Part shown: piece after piece, positions 61,156 to 64,000 of the stretch | How the letters are laid out: every line of letters begins with the position of its first letter | Numbering within the stretch: the stretch's first letter is position 1 | Source of the DNA: Mucilaginibacter sp. SJ | GTDB taxonomy: Bacteria; Bacteroidota; Bacteroidia; Sphingobacteriales; Sphingobacteriaceae | Direction of reading: 5' to 3' | NCBI RefSeq assembly: GCF_028993635.1 | Contig: NZ_CP118631.1 | Coordinates: 6,448,001 to 6,512,000, forward strand | DNA length: 64,000 nt | Made by a program: the position numbers and the translations under genes | The notes under the pieces: generated by a model | Database searches by the model: none | What the model was told of the DNA's origin: nothing | Seen by the model: only the letters and a program-made list of their open reading frames with translations

Positions 61156-62829
61156 CTAACCTCTCTTTGCAGCAAACGCCTTCGTAATTTCAGCCAGGGA
61201 CATAGCATTCATACACATTTCTTTATACAAACCGCCTTTACGTGCGGCAAGAATACCGTAATGCATATCTGTAAACCCTTCAATACGGTGGGCATCGGGG
61301 TTTATGGACAGCATAACACCTTTATCTAAAGCATATTGGTGCCAGCGCCAGTCGAGGTCGAGCCGCAATGGGTTGGCATTGATTTCAATAACTACGTTAT
61401 TGGCTGCGCAGGCATCTATCACTTTTTTATAGTTGATAGGATATCCGCTACGGCTTAGTAAAAGTCTGCCTGTTGGGTGTCCCAATATAGTTGTATAAGG
61501 ATTTTCGATTGCGGTGATCAGTCTTGACGTAGCCTTTTCCTCGTCCATTTTGAGGATTGAATGAACTGAGGCTACAATGAAATCAAACTTTTGCAGGATC
61601 TCGTCAGGATAATCAAGCGAACCATCATACAAAATATCCGATTCAATACCTTTAAAAATATGGAAACCGTCGAGTTTTTTATTCAGGGCATCTATTTCTT
61701 CATGTTGCTGCAATACCCGTTCAATGCTTAAGCCCTTGGCATAAAAGGCGCTTTTGCTATGATCACACATGCCCAGGTATTCTAATTTCAGGGTATCCCG
61801 GCAATACAAGGCCATTTCTTCAATGCTGTTAACACCATCGCTCCAGGTACTGTGGTTATGAAGTGTACCTTTCAGGTCGTGCCAGTTAATGAGCGTTGGC
61901 AGTATGTTCTTTTCGGCCTTTTCAATAAACAGGGTACCTTCACGCAGTTCGGGCTGCATCCAGCTTAAGCCGGCCTTGGTGTAGATCATTTCTTCCGTTT
62001 CTGGCTGTTCAACAGGAACATTAATCCTGTCGAAAACGGCTTGTACATGATCATCAGTACCTGTATTGATAAATAGTTCTTTGTAATAATCAGCCTTATC
62101 TACACAAACAATATCAACGAGCAAGCCATTTTGCAGCTCGCCCTGAATATGGTTTTGATTTTTACTTATATTGCAAAGTATGGTTGAATTTACCAGCGCT
62201 TCGTAGGCAACATCATGGTTAAGACTGCCAACTACAATCACAATTTCGGTAATGACCTCATTCAAACGCCTGAATTCGCCCGCGAAGTGTTTTAGCGCAT
62301 CAGGGAAAATGGCTTTTACCTCATCCATCAGTTCGTTGGCTTCCTTTTCAACCTGGGCAAAAAGGAACTTACCATTGCTCGCCATCCTGAACTCAATAGC
62401 TTTACGGATCTCTTCCTGCGTTTTAAGACCGAAGCCCTTTGCCTCTATCAGGCGGTTTTCATTGCAGGCATAAAAAAGCTCACCGGTATTTTCAATGCCC
62501 AGCTCTTTCCAGATGACAGCTACCTTTTTGGGGCCGATGCCTTTAATACCCATCATTTCAACCACACCGGCAGGGGTTTTATCCAACATATCCTGCAGCT
62601 CGGTCATGGTGCCGGTTTCAAGCAACTCAGTAACTTTGCCGGCTATGCTTTTACCTATGCCATCAATCTTCTCCAGTTCATCCAGTTTTTTACCGGCTAT
62701 GGGGAAAGGGAGCTTATCTACTTTAAAGGCTGCATTAGCTACCGATTTGATCTTGAACGGATTAACCTCATGGAGTTCCATGAGTTGTGAGAGTAAACGA
62801 AGTGTACGGGCTATGGGTTTATTTTCCAT
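61156..62829 (-). CDS. PolX-like protein with PHP exonuclease domain and damaged polymerase site
   Basis: 557 residues. Helix-hairpin-helix motifs near 50-140 (KIDGIGKSIAGKV, GIKGIGPKKVA), then a Pol-X-like palm near 200-300, and a C-terminal PHP domain with HNHSTWSDG, CDHSKSA, GIESDI, SVHS and NPDAH, all metal-binding positions kept. In the palm, VVGSLNHDVAYEALV replaces the GSxRR...DxD signature, so the polymerase is probably inactive and the exonuclease active. The ATG at 62829 (MENKPIA) is the start. Confidence 0.88.
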   Translation of the reverse strand: MENKPIARTLRLLSQLMELHEVNPFKIKSVANAAFKVDKLPFPIAGKKLDELEKIDGIGKSIAGKVTELLETGTMTELQDMLDKTPAGVVEMMGIKGIGPKKVAVIWKELGIENTGELFYACNENRLIEAKGFGLKTQEEIRKAIEFRMASNGKFLFAQVEKEANELMDEVKAIFPDALKHFAGEFRRLNEVITEIVIVVGSLNHDVAYEALVNSTILCNISKNQNHIQGELQNGLLVDIVCVDKADYYKELFINTGTDDHVQAVFDRINVPVEQPETEEMIYTKAGLSWMQPELREGTLFIEKAEKNILPTLINWHDLKGTLHNHSTWSDGVNSIEEMALYCRDTLKLEYLGMCDHSKSAFYAKGLSIERVLQQHEEIDALNKKLDGFHIFKGIESDILYDGSLDYPDEILQKFDFIVASVHSILKMDEEKATSRLITAIENPYTTILGHPTGRLLLSRSGYPINYKKVIDACAANNVVIEINANPLRLDLDWRWHQYALDKGVMLSINPDAHRIEGFTDMHYGILAARKGGLYKEMCMNAMSLAEITKAFAAKRG

Positions 62830-63016
62830 AATTACAATGAGGCCGTAAAAATACAAAAAGCCATTGTAATGACAGCTTATGTGGTGGGTTTGTTTTTGAG
62901 CAGGGCTATTTTCTCGCGAAAGGCCAAGTCATAACACAGTTTGAGAATGCCTGGCTGGCGTCTTTTAAATTATTGAATGAGTAATCATTTGATTCTTTAA
63001 CTTTAATAAAAAGATC

Positions 63017-63766
63017 ATGCCTAATTACAACGACATCCTTTACGCCGCCGAAACTCATGCCGTTGATGAGATCAAAGCCTATTTTAATAAAGGCGGCAGC
63101 CCGAACGAAGTTCATGATGGCATGCCTGTTTTTACCATGATGGTTGAAATGTATGCCCGCGGCCCCCGGTTTAAAGACTGTGTGCAAGCTTTTATTGATG
63201 CCGGACTTAAGTACGAAGACAAGGCGCTGCTGGCGGTTTTGGCCCATGATGAAGAAATGTTAAAACAAGCCTTGACGATAGATCCATCTGCTGTTAACAA
63301 AACCTATTCTTTATATAATAATACCTATACTCCTTTAACGGGTGGAACACTCATGCATTTTTGCGCCGAATATAATAGCCTTGCCTGCGCCAAAATACTT
63401 TTACAACATGGGGCTGATGTAAATGCCAAAGCAGCTTATGATGATCATGGTTTCGGCGGACATACACCTATTTTTCATACGGTTAATCAAAACGGGAATA
63501 GTTCTGTTGATATGCTTCACTTTCTGTTGCAAAACGGTACCGATCTGTTCTATACAGTTAAGGGATTGATCTGGGGCAGGGGATATGAATGGGAAACTTT
63601 TGTTCCCGCTGTTAATCCGATAAGTTACGCTATGATGGGCTCATTACCACAATTTCACCGTAAGGAGCAAACTATTATGGAAGTGGTAAGTTTGCTGATA
63701 AAGCATTCTTATGGGATTGATTATGTGCCGAAGAATGTTCCGAATGCTTATTTGAAGAGGGGATAA
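63017..63766 (+). CDS. Ankyrin-repeat-like protein
   Basis: 249 residues. Ankyrin-type helices appear near 1-35 (ILYAAETHAVDEIKAYFNKGGSPNEV) and near 110-140 (GGTLMHFCAEYNSLACAKILLQHGADVNAKA), with a partial third (GHTPIFHTVNQ...MLHFLLQNGTDLFY). No signal peptide. Partner unknown. Confidence 0.72.
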   Translation: MPNYNDILYAAETHAVDEIKAYFNKGGSPNEVHDGMPVFTMMVEMYARGPRFKDCVQAFIDAGLKYEDKALLAVLAHDEEMLKQALTIDPSAVNKTYSLYNNTYTPLTGGTLMHFCAEYNSLACAKILLQHGADVNAKAAYDDHGFGGHTPIFHTVNQNGNSSVDMLHFLLQNGTDLFYTVKGLIWGRGYEWETFVPAVNPISYAMMGSLPQFHRKEQTIMEVVSLLIKHSYGIDYVPKNVPNAYLKRG

Positions 63767-63783
63767 GATGTATTATATTTAAC

Positions 63784-63815
63784 AGACTTATGCAGTTTTC
63801 AAAATTTCGTAAGTC
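63784..63815. repeat. Diverged relative of the 26332 palindrome
   Basis: AGACTTATGCAGTTTTC faces AAAATTTCGTAAGTCT, an imperfect hairpin with the same words as 26332-26363, 18 nt after the ankyrin gene stop. Confidence 0.55.
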
Positions 63816-63887
63816 TTACCGGACAACAAAAAAAGCCACCCAAACAAGGCAGCTTTTCACAATCAAAATTAATGTATTAATGAAATT

Positions 63888-64000
63888 TTATTTGATCACA
63901 AGGTCGTAAGGCAAACGGGCCTGAGGGGTGCGCATCATTTGCGTGATGCCTTTTATCTGCTGGTAAACCCGGTAGTTTTCACCAAGCTCGTTTTTTACCA
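63888..64000 (-). CDS. 3' end of an unidentified gene (truncated by the window)
   Basis: Minus-strand reading frame open from the window edge to a TAA at 63888-63890, giving a C-terminus of about 37 residues ending RTPQARLPYDLVIK. I do not recognise the family. It is convergent with the ankyrin gene. Confidence 0.6.
   Translation of the reverse strand, partial: VKNELGENYRVYQQIKGITQMMRTPQARLPYDLVIK

Noticed and set aside
63820..63860. Terminator-like AAAAAGCC/GGCAGCTTTT near the window end
   Set aside because: The stem is only 3-4 bp with a bulge, too weak to call.

Overview
The window is a chromosomal segment from a Bacteroidota bacterium, most likely a member of Sphingobacteriaceae such as Mucilaginibacter or Pedobacter. 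This rests on several features: a single fused SecDF, an M56 peptidase fused to a TonB C-terminal domain under a BlaI-type repressor, a GSII-type glutamine synthetase, short leaders behind TAnnTTTG promoter boxes, and many spacers filled with long imperfect palindromes. The genus is inference; no rRNA or tRNA gene was seen.

Layout. 83-6463: nitrogen metabolism (PuuA-like glutamine synthetase, GSII glnA), a TPR sensor-like protein with no ATPase domain, an RluA-type pseudouridine synthase and a J-domain/KTSC protein. 6469-18276: a molybdenum-cofactor island. mocA, moaA, moeA, moaC, a mobBA-like fusion and moeB are followed by moaE, a GNAT gene and moaD on the other strand. Next comes a second plus-strand unit: fdhD, a small protein, a YdeP/FdhF-type molybdoenzyme and an orphan encapsulated-ferritin-like protein. 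18377-23530: hydrolases, a macrodomain deacetylase and a Crp/Fnr regulator with a dyad just after its stop. 23901-34726: GH3 beta-glucosidase, sterol-desaturase-like enzyme, AraC regulator with AhpD-like and PPOX-like genes, VOC protein, ROK regulator and HMG-CoA lyase. 34877-43625: NDH-2, SecDF, folA, thyA (with an in-frame palindromic insertion), ispE, a beta-hydroxyacid dehydrogenase and a LapA-like protein. 43626-44631 has no visible gene. 44632-50391: EamA transporter, LptF/G permease, tgt, glycosyltransferase, ECF sigma factor and rsmG. 50484-52356: a group II intron with its reverse transcriptase, inserted in a palindromic repeat. 52388-64000: blaI/M56 pair with three operators, dprA, SixA-like phosphatase, beta-barrel protein, ADP-heptose genes (rfaE1, gmhA, rfaE2, GT9), a PolX-like protein with a damaged polymerase site, an ankyrin-like protein and one truncated gene at the edge.

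The best candidate for an undescribed system is the fdhD / small protein / YdeP-type oxidoreductase / EncFtn-like unit at 14327-18276. The ferritin-like protein keeps the metal ligands known from encapsulated ferritins but has no adjacent encapsulin and no visible targeting peptide, and its start codon lies inside an 11-bp perfect hairpin arm. Other points of interest are the palindromic peptide-coding insertion in thyA, the zinc-site losses in Tgt and MoeB, the degenerate MobB domain fused to MobA, and at least nine families of intergenic palindromes.
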